A stretch of 64,000 nucleotides of DNA, from contig CM114274.1 of assembly GCA_050084515.1 (NCBI GenBank), positions 2,976,001 through 3,040,000 of the forward strand, written 5' to 3'. The notes beneath the pieces were generated by a model. That model worked only from the letters and a program-made list of their open reading frames with translations. It was not told the DNA's origin and searched no databases. This DNA is from Blasia pusilla. Lineage: Eukaryota; Marchantiophyta; Marchantiopsida; Blasiales. Numbering within the stretch: the first letter of the stretch is position 1; each line of letters opens with the position of its first letter. The position numbers and the translations under genes are program-made. This document shows, in pieces, positions 12,589 to 24,302 of this stretch.

Positions 12589-15549
12589 CTATGTGATGGG
12601 GTTGCGTTCTACAATCGTCTTCAGGAAGACCACCACTTCTTCCGAGGAAGCCAAGGAGTACCGTGCCAGAGAGCGCTTCCGACCAACCGCACAGCTGAAG
12701 TAGTTCTCCCCTTTCAGATCCAGGACTGCTGAACCGCTTTCACTGTTCTCCTCTTCCATCTGGCCCTCTACAGGTATGTGGTCCTTGCTGTTGCCTCTGG
12801 AGTGTCTGCCACTTCGTTCTGGGGCCGTCAGAGGGAAGGGCTTGCATCGCACTGGCCCAAGTTTGTTGCCGCCCTTGGATGCAGCTCGGTCGCCTCCCTT
12901 GGATGCAGCTCGGTCGCCTCCCTTGGAGTTCACTCTACGCTCTGAGTTCACCTTGCTGTCAGCCACCTTGTCATTGTTGCTGTGCTCTCTGTCTGGGGGG
13001 AGATCCGGCTCGAAGAAAGTGTAGACATCCTCGTCCTTGCTCAAAAAATGGCCCACGCACATGACATAATCGATGGGTGTGGTCATGTGCTTGCCGTGTA
13101 CGATCTCTCCCAGAATGCGATCGATGGCCGCCCCCTTGGAAACTCCAACAGGTCGGACCTCCACGGATTTGCTTCCTTGGACGACATCGACAGCAGCATT
13201 TGAGATGGGCCCTGTCCACAGATGCTGTAACATATCCCGAGCTTGAACTCTCCCGAACTGCACATCGGCGTACTTGTAGTTCCAGACTAGTGATGTCTCA
13301 CGTGTGTCCACATATGATCGCGGCGTTCTCTCGGAAAAGTACTCGAACACAAGCTGGACGCTTTCCACCCAATCCATGTTCAATTGTTCAGGCATAGTAG
13401 CGTTCCACGCTCCCCGAGTGTGGCGCAAGAACATACCGTTCTCTGCAGCTAACCACATGTTGAATTCGCCGAATGCCTCATCCAGAACCTTGCGCACGCT
13501 CCCACTCAGAATGACAATGGTCGTCTTCGGGTCGGCGCATATTTGCCACAGCACGTTCTTAAGTCCTGGATGAAGTCGAAGCTCCTTGTCCTTTATCTGG
13601 TCAGGACCTCTCCTCCGTTTAGGTGTCTCTGCCTGAGCAGTGAGTGTGGCATCGAAGCCGAAGATTAGCAGTCGGTTTTGAGACTCGGAGTAGCGTTGCA
13701 CTGCTGCGTCGACCGGAAGCACCGGAGGTATACGAAGAGTGCGCAGTTCGGCTTCCACGATAGTGTCATTCAATTCACTAACGAACGTGTCAGCCCACGC
13801 CTGCGCAGTGTGGCTTCTGACATGCGAGAAGTTATGACGATGGCGTTCTTGGCGTTCCGCCTCAGACATCGTCAAAGCGTCCTCGATGGACATTGCCACA
13901 TCGCTGACATTCCACGGATTGACCAGTATTGCACCGGCCCCCAGTGACTGTGCTGCACCGGCAAACTCACTCAGAATGAGCACGCCCTTCTTGGAGTCTT
14001 GGCAAGCAACGTACTCATAGCTCACCAGATTCATGCCATCGCGCAGAGAAGTCACCAGAGCCACGTCTGTGATTGCGTAGAGCGCACAGAGTTCGTGGAA
14101 CGCGAGCGACCTATCCAAATGATGAATCGGCACGGTAGTCAGAGTTCCGAAACGTCCGTTTATTCGGCCGACAATTTCATGAACCTGGCTCGTCAAGCGC
14201 TGGTACTCGTGAATATCTGTCCGTGTGGGCACAGCAATTTGCACCAGCAAAACCTTATCCCTCCATTCATGATTCTCCTCCAGAAACTTCTCGAAAGCCA
14301 GCAGCTTCTGCGGTATGCCCTTGATCATGTCCAGGCGATCCACCCCCAACATCACCTTCCTGCCTGCGAAGCGGGCTCTCAACTCCCGAATGTGGAACTT
14401 CACAATGTCTAGTTCCAGAGCTAGAATGAATCTGTCGGGGTCAATGCCGATCGGGAAAGCAGCCACACGAGTCAACTTCCCTTGATCTTCGACGCCTTCG
14501 GGAGTCCCCTCGAATCCCAAGATACGTGTGCAAGCACTCACGAAGTGCCGCGCATAATCATAGGTGTGGAATCCAATCAGATCCGCGTTGAGCACCGCTT
14601 TCAGGAGCTCTGATCGTAGAGGGAGAGTTCTGTAGATCTCGGATGACGGGAAGGGCGTATGCAGGAACCAACCGACCTTCATCCGGCTGTTGAGCACCTT
14701 GAGGCACTGGGGAAGGAACATCAGGTGGTAGTCGTGACACCACACGACATCACCCTCTTGGTACTGTGAGAAAACGACGTCGGCGAACATTTGGTTCGCG
14801 CGCTTGTAGGCATCGAACTGGGACTGCAGACTCCGGGTGGCAGCGAGCCGATCTTCCTGCTGCAATCCAATGTAGTGGAACAACGGCCAAAGGACATTGT
14901 TGCAGTACCCATTGTAGTACTGGTCCACCGTCTCATCGTCAAGAAAGACGGGCACGCATCCATTCTGGGCCAGAGCTTCTGTGAGAGTTTTGCGGCAGTG
15001 TTCATCCTGCACGCTTATGCCGGCCCATCCGATCCACCTGGTTTCGAAATTCTGTTTCACGCCAAGAAGCGCACTGACGAGACCCCCGGCACTCAGCTCC
15101 AGAGTCCAAGTATCGTCTTTCCTGCTGGCAGACACCGGCAAACGATTGGCAACCACCAGCAGACGCTGGGTCAACCTGCGTCCTGTCTCCTGGCGATCGG
15201 CGTTATGGTCGTGAGCTTCAGCTCTCGTCCCTGGGAGAGCCGCGCCACCCACATCTGCGGGTCGAGCATTACCACCATTCCCGTCTCCGCTTCCTCCATT
15301 CGCTATCGGATCGGACTTGCCCTCCCCATCGTCCGCAACGTTGAGGGAACTCTCCGCGCGACGAGACAGCCTCTCCCGAAGTAGTCGCTCGACCCTCAAG
15401 CTTGTGCGGGACGCACCCTTGGGGCGGTTCTTCCCAGCAGTACTGGAGAGCGATAGGCGACGGAAACCAGGTACAGATTCCTGCTCTTCTCCCTCCTCCT
15501 GAGTCAATTTCCTCCTCTCCGACGCCATGGAAGAGGTCGAGTAGGGCAT
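12589..15549 (-). CDS. TPS1: Class I trehalose-6-phosphate synthase, intronless
   Basis: The family makes trehalose-6-phosphate from UDP-glucose and glucose-6-phosphate. Trehalose-6-phosphate is a sugar-status signal in plants. The frame is 986 codons from the ATG at 15549; a second ATG eight codons in (15528) has a slightly better context. The N-terminal extension (about 1-125) carries RVERLLRERLSRR, resembling the LRxRELR element of AtTPS1. The GT20 domain (about 129-610) starts RLLVVANRLPVS and includes YYNGYCNNVLWPLFHY, VVWCHDYHLMFLP, GWFLHTPFPSSEIYR, GVDRLDMIKGIPQK and SLRDGMNLVSYE. The phosphatase-like domain (about 650-900) has FGFDATLT in place of the DxDxT motif, so it should be inactive as in AtTPS1. 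After a low-complexity linker, the C terminus (GENYFSCAVGRKRSLARY) is the class I end domain. No frameshift or intron is seen, although AtTPS1-type genes usually have many introns. A processed retrogene or lineage-specific intron loss is possible. Confidence 0.95.
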   Translation of the reverse strand: MPYSTSSMASERRKLTQEEGEEQESVPGFRRLSLSSTAGKNRPKGASRTSLRVERLLRERLSRRAESSLNVADDGEGKSDPIANGGSGDGNGGNARPADVGGAALPGTRAEAHDHNADRQETGRRLTQRLLVVANRLPVSASRKDDTWTLELSAGGLVSALLGVKQNFETRWIGWAGISVQDEHCRKTLTEALAQNGCVPVFLDDETVDQYYNGYCNNVLWPLFHYIGLQQEDRLAATRSLQSQFDAYKRANQMFADVVFSQYQEGDVVWCHDYHLMFLPQCLKVLNSRMKVGWFLHTPFPSSEIYRTLPLRSELLKAVLNADLIGFHTYDYARHFVSACTRILGFEGTPEGVEDQGKLTRVAAFPIGIDPDRFILALELDIVKFHIRELRARFAGRKVMLGVDRLDMIKGIPQKLLAFEKFLEENHEWRDKVLLVQIAVPTRTDIHEYQRLTSQVHEIVGRINGRFGTLTTVPIHHLDRSLAFHELCALYAITDVALVTSLRDGMNLVSYEYVACQDSKKGVLILSEFAGAAQSLGAGAILVNPWNVSDVAMSIEDALTMSEAERQERHRHNFSHVRSHTAQAWADTFVSELNDTIVEAELRTLRIPPVLPVDAAVQRYSESQNRLLIFGFDATLTAQAETPKRRRGPDQIKDKELRLHPGLKNVLWQICADPKTTIVILSGSVRKVLDEAFGEFNMWLAAENGMFLRHTRGAWNATMPEQLNMDWVESVQLVFEYFSERTPRSYVDTRETSLVWNYKYADVQFGRVQARDMLQHLWTGPISNAAVDVVQGSKSVEVRPVGVSKGAAIDRILGEIVHGKHMTTPIDYVMCVGHFLSKDEDVYTFFEPDLPPDREHSNNDKVADSKVNSERRVNSKGGDRAASKGGDRAASKGGNKLGPVRCKPFPLTAPERSGRHSRGNSKDHIPVEGQMEEENSESGSAVLDLKGENYFSCAVGRKRSLARYSLASSEEVVVFLKTIVERNPIT
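12881..12928 (-). repeat. 24-bp coding tandem repeat in TPS
   Basis: Two copies of a 24-base unit (GCAGCTCGGTCGCCTCCCTT plus GGAT or GGAG on the plus strand) encode repeated GGDRAASK in the disordered linker between the phosphatase-like domain and the C-terminal end domain of TPS. The period is a multiple of three, so the reading frame is kept. Linker length is therefore probably variable between alleles. Confidence 0.85.
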
Positions 15550-16640
15550 AAGCACACAACTCCACTCTCACCAGGCTGCCTCTCTCACCTTAGCGTCTTG
15601 ATCCGAACATCCGCTGCGGCAGTGGAGGGAAGCCACAGCTCCTCCGGACGCGGCCACCTCGGACTAGGGAGCTCCTCCGCCTTCCATTGACGAACGACGG
15701 CAAGGAGACCTAGACTCCGAGCCGCGCTGCTGCCAGTCCTGCCGAGCGTTCCACCGTGCGGAGGAGCTCAGTGCTTCGTACCATCTGCATATCACGCACC
15801 AGAGAACAACAACAAATATCCGGAACCCCCAAATAAAGCCATGGGCGAGAGGCTGACTCACTCGCCCCCGCCTCAGAACACATATGAAGGTCTATGTCCA
15901 GCACCGGCTTGGACAGCTCACTGCGGAAGGAACCTGCACTCGCGGGATGAAGTCCTCTCTGCCGATGCAAGACGCTCGAACTCCCCGCTCCCAGAGCTCG
16001 GAGACCCCACAGTCAGGCGGCGATGCCGGGACGCCTCCTTCTCTTACGCAATGCGCCCCAATTCGTCCCAATCTCACAGGATCTTCTCCATCGGGATCCA
16101 GTAGTCTCGCGTCCCAATTGCGAAATAGTCGGCGGGTGCTAGCATTGCGCCTCGCGGAGCTCTAATGCGAGGGCCTTCGCAGGGAGATCGTTCCGCGCAA
16201 CATTGCCAGCAGCTTCGGAATTACCAAGCGCCTAGGGCTCAGGAGTTGGCAGGCACGCAGAGTTCAACTGCTTCGTTCAGCTACAGGGTTGCACTTTCTT
16301 CCAGATTCCGCCGCCGACTTCCATCGACAACCGGAATCCGCGAGCGAGTGCCCTCCCACCGCACCCATACATCCACACCGAGTGCGGCACTGCGGCGTTC
16401 GCCTTATGCTCCGGGGATCTAAAAAAACAGACCGAATCTGCAGCTCTCGTTTCGAAAGCTCCTCCTGGTCCCCGAGGCCCTTCGGCGCGTACGAACTTCA
16501 CCGACGGTCAGCTCCCACTCCCTTGGGAAACAAGAGCGGAAACACCATAAAACTAACAAGCGAGAGTCGAGACTCGAAACCAGGGTGTCCCACGGTGACC
16601 AGACCCGGGACTGCTCCCTAATGTGAGCGCCGGACATGAG
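15550..16640 (-). promoter_or_regulatory. TPS 5' leader and promoter region, with upstream ORFs
   Basis: About 1.1 kb of GC-rich sequence precedes the TPS start. On the minus strand it contains short ATG-started frames, for example one of 65 codons (15664-15861, including WGFRIFVVVLWCVICRWY), that would precede the main start if transcription begins upstream. None resembles a known protein. The mRNA start and any leader intron cannot be placed from sequence alone. Confidence 0.35.
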
Positions 16641-17333
16641 AGAACCGCTCGTGTGGTCGGCGTGCCCCTGCCCGCCACCCGTTCCGACGACGTGTCACCC
16701 TGCTAGCCATCTTCCGGTGCGAACTGCCATCGCATGGCCATGGCTCCCGACGAATGTCGTCTGCGTATGTCTCCTGGCTTTTGTCGTTAGCCATAACAGC
16801 AGAGTACAGTACCAGTACTGTGCATAAACAGCATGAACACAGGGGCGTCAATCGTCACGCCCATTACGTTTCTGTGCCTTTCATCGGATCCGTTCCGTTG
16901 CGCAGCCGCTCCTCCGCTACCAACTCCGTCTTACGGACTCCTACCCCTCTACACTGTACCTTCTCCTTCCGCGCTATAGGTTCTTAGGTGGTGGGAGGGA
17001 CGGGATTGTGACGCCTGTGACGGTGGCGATATATATATATATATACATACAGCTTATATTCGAGAATAAACCGGACAAATATAATACTCTGTACTAAACC
17101 CGTATAAATCTAAGGGAATGTGCATTGAATATCGTCAGTAATTGGTCCCGACTTAAAAAGTACATATAGGAAAAATAATTTATGGGTATGAATTTATGAA
17201 TAAGAAAATTTATATCATTAAAAGAGGACGGTTTTCGGAAGCCCTCCTTTTACTTTTGACACGTAAGCTTTTTTAAGCCTTCCCGTATAAACATGTGTAC
17301 AAGAGCATTTTACTAAATGCTAACAAGAAGAAC
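16641..17333. other. Transition from GC-rich to AT-rich DNA
   Basis: No gene is recognised. There is a short (AT)n run at about 17028-17044. From about 17,100 the sequence becomes AT-rich, matching the transposon-rich regions to the right. Confidence 0.35.
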
Positions 17334-17471
17334 TTAGGGTACTTTTCATGTCTTGACACATGTCCTCTAAGGGCTCGTATGATGTCGACATGTGTCATTT
17401 TGAGAGAGGGAGTTAAAATTAAAAGAGATAACTAAGAAAGTTAAATATAACTTGTGCATAGCACGGGCTAG
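17334..17471 (+). mobile_element. Helitron-type 3' terminus, non-autonomous
   Basis: The sequence ends with a small GC hairpin (GTGC-ATA-GCAC, 17454-17464), then GGG and CTAG (17468-17471) followed by T. This matches the plant Helitron 3' signature of a subterminal hairpin plus CTRR inserted before T. The ~110 bases before it (GACACATGTCCTCTAAGGGC ... GGAGTTAAAATTAAAAGAGA) match 44.26-44.40 kb on the opposite strand, so it is a dispersed family. The 5' end (TC after A) was not found. Confidence 0.5.
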
Positions 17472-20400
17472 TATAAATAAATCAACGCATAACATCATGA
17501 GAAAATAATGTGAATAAGGTGAGGTTGACAAGTGGTATCCAATATGATTTTCTCCCTCGCAAATCTAAAGATAGGAGTTTTAATCTATATGCTAAGTGAA
17601 AGATGCAAATTTTTTTCCCCTTTTTGACATCTCTTTTTGACAAGTGTCATTACATGTATTTTACAAATATTTTTGGTCATATTAATTGGGGTCACATACA
17701 AGGATTGGTAAGGAAAGTGACATCAAAACATGAATTATTAAACAAGGATTCGTGAATCGCACGTTCCGCCATGGGTCCTAACAAGTTGCGTATATTCTTT
17801 ATGTTATGTGTCATTCATTCCATGGATACCATACTAAAATTAAGGAATAATTGAATTTCATTTATGAGAATGTATGATTAAATTTTAATTGTAAACAAGA
17901 ATGCGGCCTCGAGTGGTTGTGAATAAAGTGTGTGTACCTCAATTCACGGCTTTCTGGTGGTAGTGTTCGTTGCACGCCTTTTGAAACTTTGTAAAACAGT
18001 AACCTACGTCTATATACTTATTTTGAGGCTGTAGCTTATTATGAAACTATATCTTATTGTGAGGTTGTTTACAAGTGGTAAGTTTATTAACAAACAGGTA
18101 AGGAGGACATAGTGTCATAAGGATTGTAAATAAAATAATTGAGTGGCGAATGTCAGGGCTAGAGGAATGAAAGAAGAGTTTGGGTGATTTGTGAGTGTAG
18201 TTGTGTTTTTTGGTTGGTGAGTAATCTTTGAAGGACCTGCTTAGTAGACATATCAATTATCTGCAAGAAATAAGTAGCACTTATAAAAATATAAGGTAAC
18301 CACAAAAAAATGAAAAAATGCATAAGTTTGCTAGTTGTGTATGGATAGAAGTTCGATAAACATCACACGAAGTAAATAAAGCACAATTGGCATCGGGCCA
18401 TAAACATAATGCCTAAGTATAATTTACGGTGTCAAAAACTTCACCCATCAAAATAGTCTTAAAATTAAAGTCTTAGTCACATAGCATTATATGCTCAATT
18501 GAACATTTAGTATACCAAGAAAAAGCTTACTTGGACCAAAATTGAGGGAGTGTTAATGCCAATACCCTAACGACACACACTAGAGTTAAGCATTTTTATG
18601 ATCCGTGAGTTGTAGCAAAAACTAAGCATGGTCGAACACAACCTATTTAGATGAACAACGTCCGACAATAAGCGTCACAAACTCATGACATTCTCTCTTA
18701 AGGCGACTTACTAAACTTTTCAAGGACTCTATGTGAGTACCATTTGCGATATGGTCAGCATTCATTATTTGCAGCAAGTTGTTAAGTATGTCAATCTGAA
18801 TTTTTAGGGTCGTCAAGCTCATCTCAAGAGCCTCAATGTTAGACAACGCAACTTCATAAAGGTAAAGTGGGACAAAATTGTTGTTGAACATGTTTTCGAC
18901 CATATTTGGGAGGGTTACTTCATCTAGATTGTGTTGCCTCCTTCTTCGTCTATCCCCTAGTGTTGATAGTATGTATGTTAAGGATGCAAATGCATGTAAG
19001 TTTAGTTGGCGGGTAGCCTTCAAAAGATCAAAATAGCAAGGTCGTGAGTAAAGCAAAGTGCAAATGCATGGGAGTTGCATAAATGTATGCAATATAAATC
19101 AAAGCGCATACAAATTGGAGGCTATAAGATGAATTCATAGAAGTAGAGGCTATGTATTGATATTCTATTTGTGAAAAACATGTGCAACAAAAAAGTTAAA
19201 TAAAGAAACAATGGAAAACCGATGATTCCAAATCAACATGTTCACATGGTCAACAAAGCTTTAAAAATTAAGTCGACAAATAGTGTGATCTACATGAAGT
19301 TACTACGCAAGGTAATACGACAATGAATAATACCGATAGAGAAAACTCTATTTGTCCATATACTCATAGAATAGTTCATGTACATGAGATTCTACATGAC
19401 ATGACTGATAAAAAAATACATTTAAGTGATAAAAAAATATGAAAATGTTAAATCGATGTAAAACTAAAATTTCCAAAGTCCGTGTGAAATTGCATGGGCC
19501 ATAAAGTGCTTGTTGATCAAGATGTAAGAAAAAATTTTCTTGCATTCATTCCAAAAGAGGTCATTACTAAAGTTAAAGATATAGATAAAGAGAAATATAT
19601 AATTGAACGAGAAAAAATTGTGTGTGCAAAGTGAAGGAACAATGTACAAGGCTGCAAGTATAACTTCCATCAAATGCATTTTTGCTTGTTTGAAGACTAG
19701 GGTAGAAAAGGACCATGGTACTCTGTTTCTTCATCTTTTTTTTGTTCATTAAGTCTTATTTGAATGGATCTATTGTAATAGACTAAGAAAGCATCATAAA
19801 CTCAGCCAATTCACCGCCTTCCTTTTTTGCTTGCATATGTACAAGCAAGCATTTCTATAGGAACGTGTATCATAATACGCAACTCCTTGAAGTGGTCTAG
19901 TCTAGCTGAATCTCCTTCCCCCCTTTGGGCGTGTGTTTCTTGTGTGGACGAGCCATGGCAGCATCTTGTGATTTAGTAAGATCATCTTCATCAAACTAAA
20001 TGTTTTTATAGATCGTTACTTCTTTCTATATTCATGCAATATATTTCATAGAAGTGCGAGAGGCATGTAAATCTCTGTAAGAGTACATAATCAAGTCGAG
20101 TAAGTATGAAGAAATTTGCTCAACAGATATACATATCAGTTGCTAGTGGCTACTCACATAGTTTTGTGAAGTCTACAACCCATGCCTTGTGTATGTCAAT
20201 CAAACGTCTCATTTGGTGATTTTCTACATCATGGCTCCAATGATTGTAATTCAGACCAAGACTATCATCATATTTCAACTATGCTTCTATTGGTGGTTCA
20301 AACCTTATCGTGGCTCTCTTGGAAGCTTGGGCATGTGATCCAATATCATCTTTGTAAAATCAAAAATTTTCCTAGGTATCTGTCAACATTCGAATAAGTA

Positions 20401-21328
20401 TTGTTATAATAGTTAGTACATGTAAAAAGGGCACATGAATAGAGAACAAACTTGAGAAGGATGATGTTGAACTCATTGAGAGATAATGAGATATGTAGTT
20501 AATGTGTATGCCTTTTTTTTATGTTTTTGTTGCTTAACATTGTCGTATCTCGTTGCATTGCTGCAAGATCTACAGATGTACCGCTGCCACCTTCCCTTGA
20601 TTGCAGCACTGTTGATCTTTTTGCGCAACCCCTCAATGTGTTCTCATATGTTGATATATTTGAACACATTTTGAGTATTAGAATTAGTTTTTAATGAAAC
20701 TGTCAACATAAGGTTACAATTGGATAAACACTAATTGGAGAAGGTAAAAAATGTTTAATTGCGATCAAGATTTAGCTCCAGAAAACATCACGTATAGAAA
20801 CCTAGGAGCAAAAACATATTTAATAACAAGTAAGAAGTTTTTAGAGACTATTAAGATCTAACTACTATGGTGTGTCATCGCATATCCAAGTGCAAGAGGA
20901 AAGGTTCCCTTTGTGCATCTTTTTTACTTGAACCATACTTGGTTGATCCTCAAGTTGATCCTCGGGTTGATTGTGAAATTTCCATTACATTGCAATTTGA
21001 CAAAAATGTATTAGGTATATCATCTTTGAATGAGACACATACAATAGAGGCAGAGGAACCATTGGACGCTTGTCTTATGATGTCAATGTTGGAGGTTAAG
21101 AATACCTTAACTCCTTAACTAATATAATAATTGCACGTCAAACCTATCTGTGCAAAGAATCTGCATATTCTATATTAGAAAGTGTGAAGCTTCATTTTCA
21201 TGTATTAAGAAGCTTGAAAGTATTGTGTATATGTCCGCCTAAGTAGAAATATTTTTTTGATTAAAGCAAGAAATGGAAGGAAGTCTAAATCTTCTACATG
21301 CAAAACTGTAGTTTGAAGCTCAAGGTTT
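17472..21328. other. AT-rich region without supported genes
   Basis: Short open frames occur, the longest a 149-codon minus-strand frame at 18643-19092. None has a recognisable domain, consistent codon usage or a homologue elsewhere in the window. The stretch is probably decayed repeats. The 3' end of the Helitron to the right may lie in its right part. Confidence 0.4.
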
Positions 21329-21775
21329 TTATGCATTGGCATAGAATGGTGAGGATGTGATGTGATAGACACGGCACATCAAGTCAGCTAAATGACAACA
21401 CAAAGGCAATAATTGACAAAGGTCCCCTTCGAGGACTACCATCTTGTTGGAGAAAAGATTTAAAGCTACAAATAGACAAACTTGATTCAATCTCATCACA
21501 ATTATTTGGAGGAGACAAGGAATAAGCATTGAAAATTCATCTACAACAATTATTCTAGCAGTAGCAAGAAATACATACTCATCAAATGTTGTGTGCATAT
21601 GTGGTAAATCTCCCTTAATCAGGATCCCAGATGTTGAATGGACACTCGTAATGCCACCATGTAATTGGACAACAACAATACCATTAGTCGTTGAAAACAA
21701 CAAGGGGACTAAGTTGGAAATAGATCTATGCATTAAAGACATGAAATATGTCTTCCCAAAAGTGGGGGCGTGAGT
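21329..21775 (-). pseudogene. PIF1-like helicase fragment of the Helitron
   Basis: This is the part of the Helitron that remains open. The Walker A loop is degenerate (FGKT kept; the preceding Gly residues replaced). Walker B has DEFSM where DEISM/DEASM is usual. The sensor-like GDLCQLLP corresponds to the GDFRQLPP motif of PIF1 helicases. The frame ends at 21329, long before the C-terminal helicase motifs, so it is a fragment. Confidence 0.75.
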
Positions 21776-24302
21776 CCCATGAGTATCAATAGCCCGTGAG
21801 TCTAATCTTTGGGTGAATTGAACAACTTTTTTTGCTCAGGATTAAGGTTAGCCAAGAAATATGTGTTATGAGAGTATATGAAATGTAGATCTGATAAACA
21901 ATGAATTGACTATGGATGAAACTCTATAAGAGATATGGAAAATTTTAGATAAGGCTCGATGACGGCCATTACCTTTGTAGCAAATTCACTTGCATGGATC
22001 TAACTCAACATGTTGTCAAGGCCATGCTTTCTTATTTCATCTACAATGGAATAAGGATCTATGAAGTAGTCCCAACAGATACATTCATGAAGGTAGTTGC
22101 ATTGGGGACACGAGGAACTAATATTTCTACTTCATTCCTAAATGTTATTCTTGTCAATAAGAAATTGTAGAAAAAAAATCATTCAATCAATAGAGTGGAT
22201 GATATTCCATGAATCTTTAAAGGAAATCAGTCGTGTAAACATAATTTCCAATAGAATCGACACCTATAAACCCGATGGCATTCTTGCACTTTATTTTCAG
22301 AAATTAATACCGTCGCCAAAACTCTATGAAGGTCATGTTTTAAAGAGAGCACGGACGATTTGAGTAAAGTATGTTAGGATGAATACATAGTATGGTTGAG
22401 TTTCTATACGACATTGTCCTTCTATGTGGTGGGCTAAAATCAATGTACTCAACACCTTGAGACCTGTAGTTGCATGGCTATTAAAGTTTCCTCAAAGGCC
22501 AATATAGACCTATTTAGAACAACGCCTCAAATAAGATGTAATCTAATTTCATCTAGACCCTCAAGCCCAAGACACTTCGCGCACTTAGTAATAGTAGTAA
22601 TATCTAGTGAACTCATGGGTTTTTAATGCATACTTGAGTAAATAAAATAACCACTCAATATTAGTGACACACGGCACGTTCATGTGAGCTCCCAAAAACA
22701 AAACAAAAAATCTGGATGGTATGGGATAACATTCCTACCCTCATGATCAGACCTATCATACTTCCATCTTACTGTTGTTGAATCAATGCATGGTTCCATA
22801 TCAATGTTTTCCTTGGTTGGAACGGCTGGAAATCCAAATCAACAGTAAGGAGGATGGTCCTTTGCTCTTTGAACAAGACACACACCTTTCTTATATCTGT
22901 GAAGTTGTTTATCCACCACATATTGTCATATGGTATCGCCAGTTATACCATTTGTTTGAATTGCTAAGTTATCTGAGCAAGGTCGAGGTATGTACCAATA
23001 AATCTACGATGTGATTGGCTCAACATCGTCAAGATGGATCCACATGATCATATGAAAATGGAGACTACCATGCCCTTGTAGTTCATACTTAAGTAGGTAA
23101 TCACGAACATGACCCAAAAGTTGTAATCCACTGAGTATAGACTTGACCAAGAAAGTTTTTCAGCCTTACCTAGAAAATGCATGCCTACTCAATGGGAAAG
23201 TCCCTCCAAGTAAATTTGGGATTGAGTTTTCAAGAAATGTTCTTGATGTCTCCAACCTCAGACCATCTTGCCTTGGATAATCATGAAGTTAATGTGAGGA
23301 AGAAATTGTGCATCCCTCATTTTCTAACCATCTCCTTTAACTCCTTGAGGTGCTTTCTATGCCATGGAGAGCATCCTAGGATCTGTGCGCTAATGGTATA
23401 CTTATAAATTTTACTTTAAAGGTTTTATTCTCTTAGATCTAGATGGCTTCTTTTAAGGTTCTGCAATTCTCAATTTAAGGTGCACTTATGTGTTAAAGAG
23501 GCCACGGCGATAGATTGTTGTAGTTGATGCATGATTAGCATGTATGGTTTGTACATTGTGAAAATAGTAAATAGCTATTTTGTACGAACTCTTGTGTAGG
23601 CTACAAAGGACATGCTTCGAGAAGAATCCCCTTAGGCAAGGAAATATAAAAGGAAATATGCCAATCTCAATGGTTAGTTTACTATCCGTAGAATTACCAT
23701 ATCACTTAGGAAAGTCTCTCTAAGTTGCCCATGTTCTCTGAGGAAAATATTTCCATAGTTAAAAATGTGAAATGATTTTATTTTCTTTACATGGAGCAAC
23801 CACGACACATCTTGCAAAACATTCATGTTTGTGGTATCAAAACTCATGTTGTGCGTAACACAACCCTTTTCTTGACTTGCCATGAGAATGGTCTCTATAG
23901 AACTAGATGGCAATAAAAGGAGGCCACAACTCGGTGTCGGTAACTCAATGAGAGCTAAATAGTGTGCATACAACTTATTGACTTGATGTTAACAAGAAGT
24001 ACATATTTCACTTGACTATATGAAAAAACGCGGCCGAGAGATTTGGGCCCTCGCTGTAGTAGGCTATCTATAAGTGAGTTAACTTGAAAAAAACCCCTAT
24101 AAGACCCATTGAACTGAGCTTCTATTTCCATTTGAGATTCGAATATGGAAAAAAGTTGCAAATAGAGAGGGTTAATTGCAAGGATATCTTGTATGTACGC
24201 ACGAGTCATGTAAATATTATGTTCTATGGTTGGGCCACTTTTGTGCTCTTCATACACACATGAAATTATCCACGCCTTGGTATAATGAAAGGTGGCATGC
24301 AT
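21329..24302 (-). mobile_element. Decayed autonomous Helitron (Rep/helicase)
   Basis: Two diagnostic domains occur in the expected order on the minus strand. Near 23025-23100 a frame reads YELQGHGSLHFHMIMWIH, matching the HUH nuclease motif of Helitron Rep (Q.RGS.H.H...W), with both histidines kept. At 21329-21775 a PIF1-type helicase follows: a Walker A-like THAPTFGKTYF, HGGITSVHSTSGI, Walker B as IIVVDEFSML, and KMVVLEGDLCQLLP. A stretch at 21808-21855 (LNPEQKKLFN) is the expected helicase start but is cut off by a stop. Frames between the domains are full of stops. The 24.0-24.3 kb frame may be part of the N-terminal region but is not recognisable. Ends were not identified. Confidence 0.7.

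Noticed and set aside
18643-19092. 149-codon minus-strand open frame in AT-rich DNA
   Set aside because: No recognisable domain, no neighbouring exon-like frames, and no homologue in the window. Frames of this length occur by chance, although a decayed transposon protein cannot be excluded.
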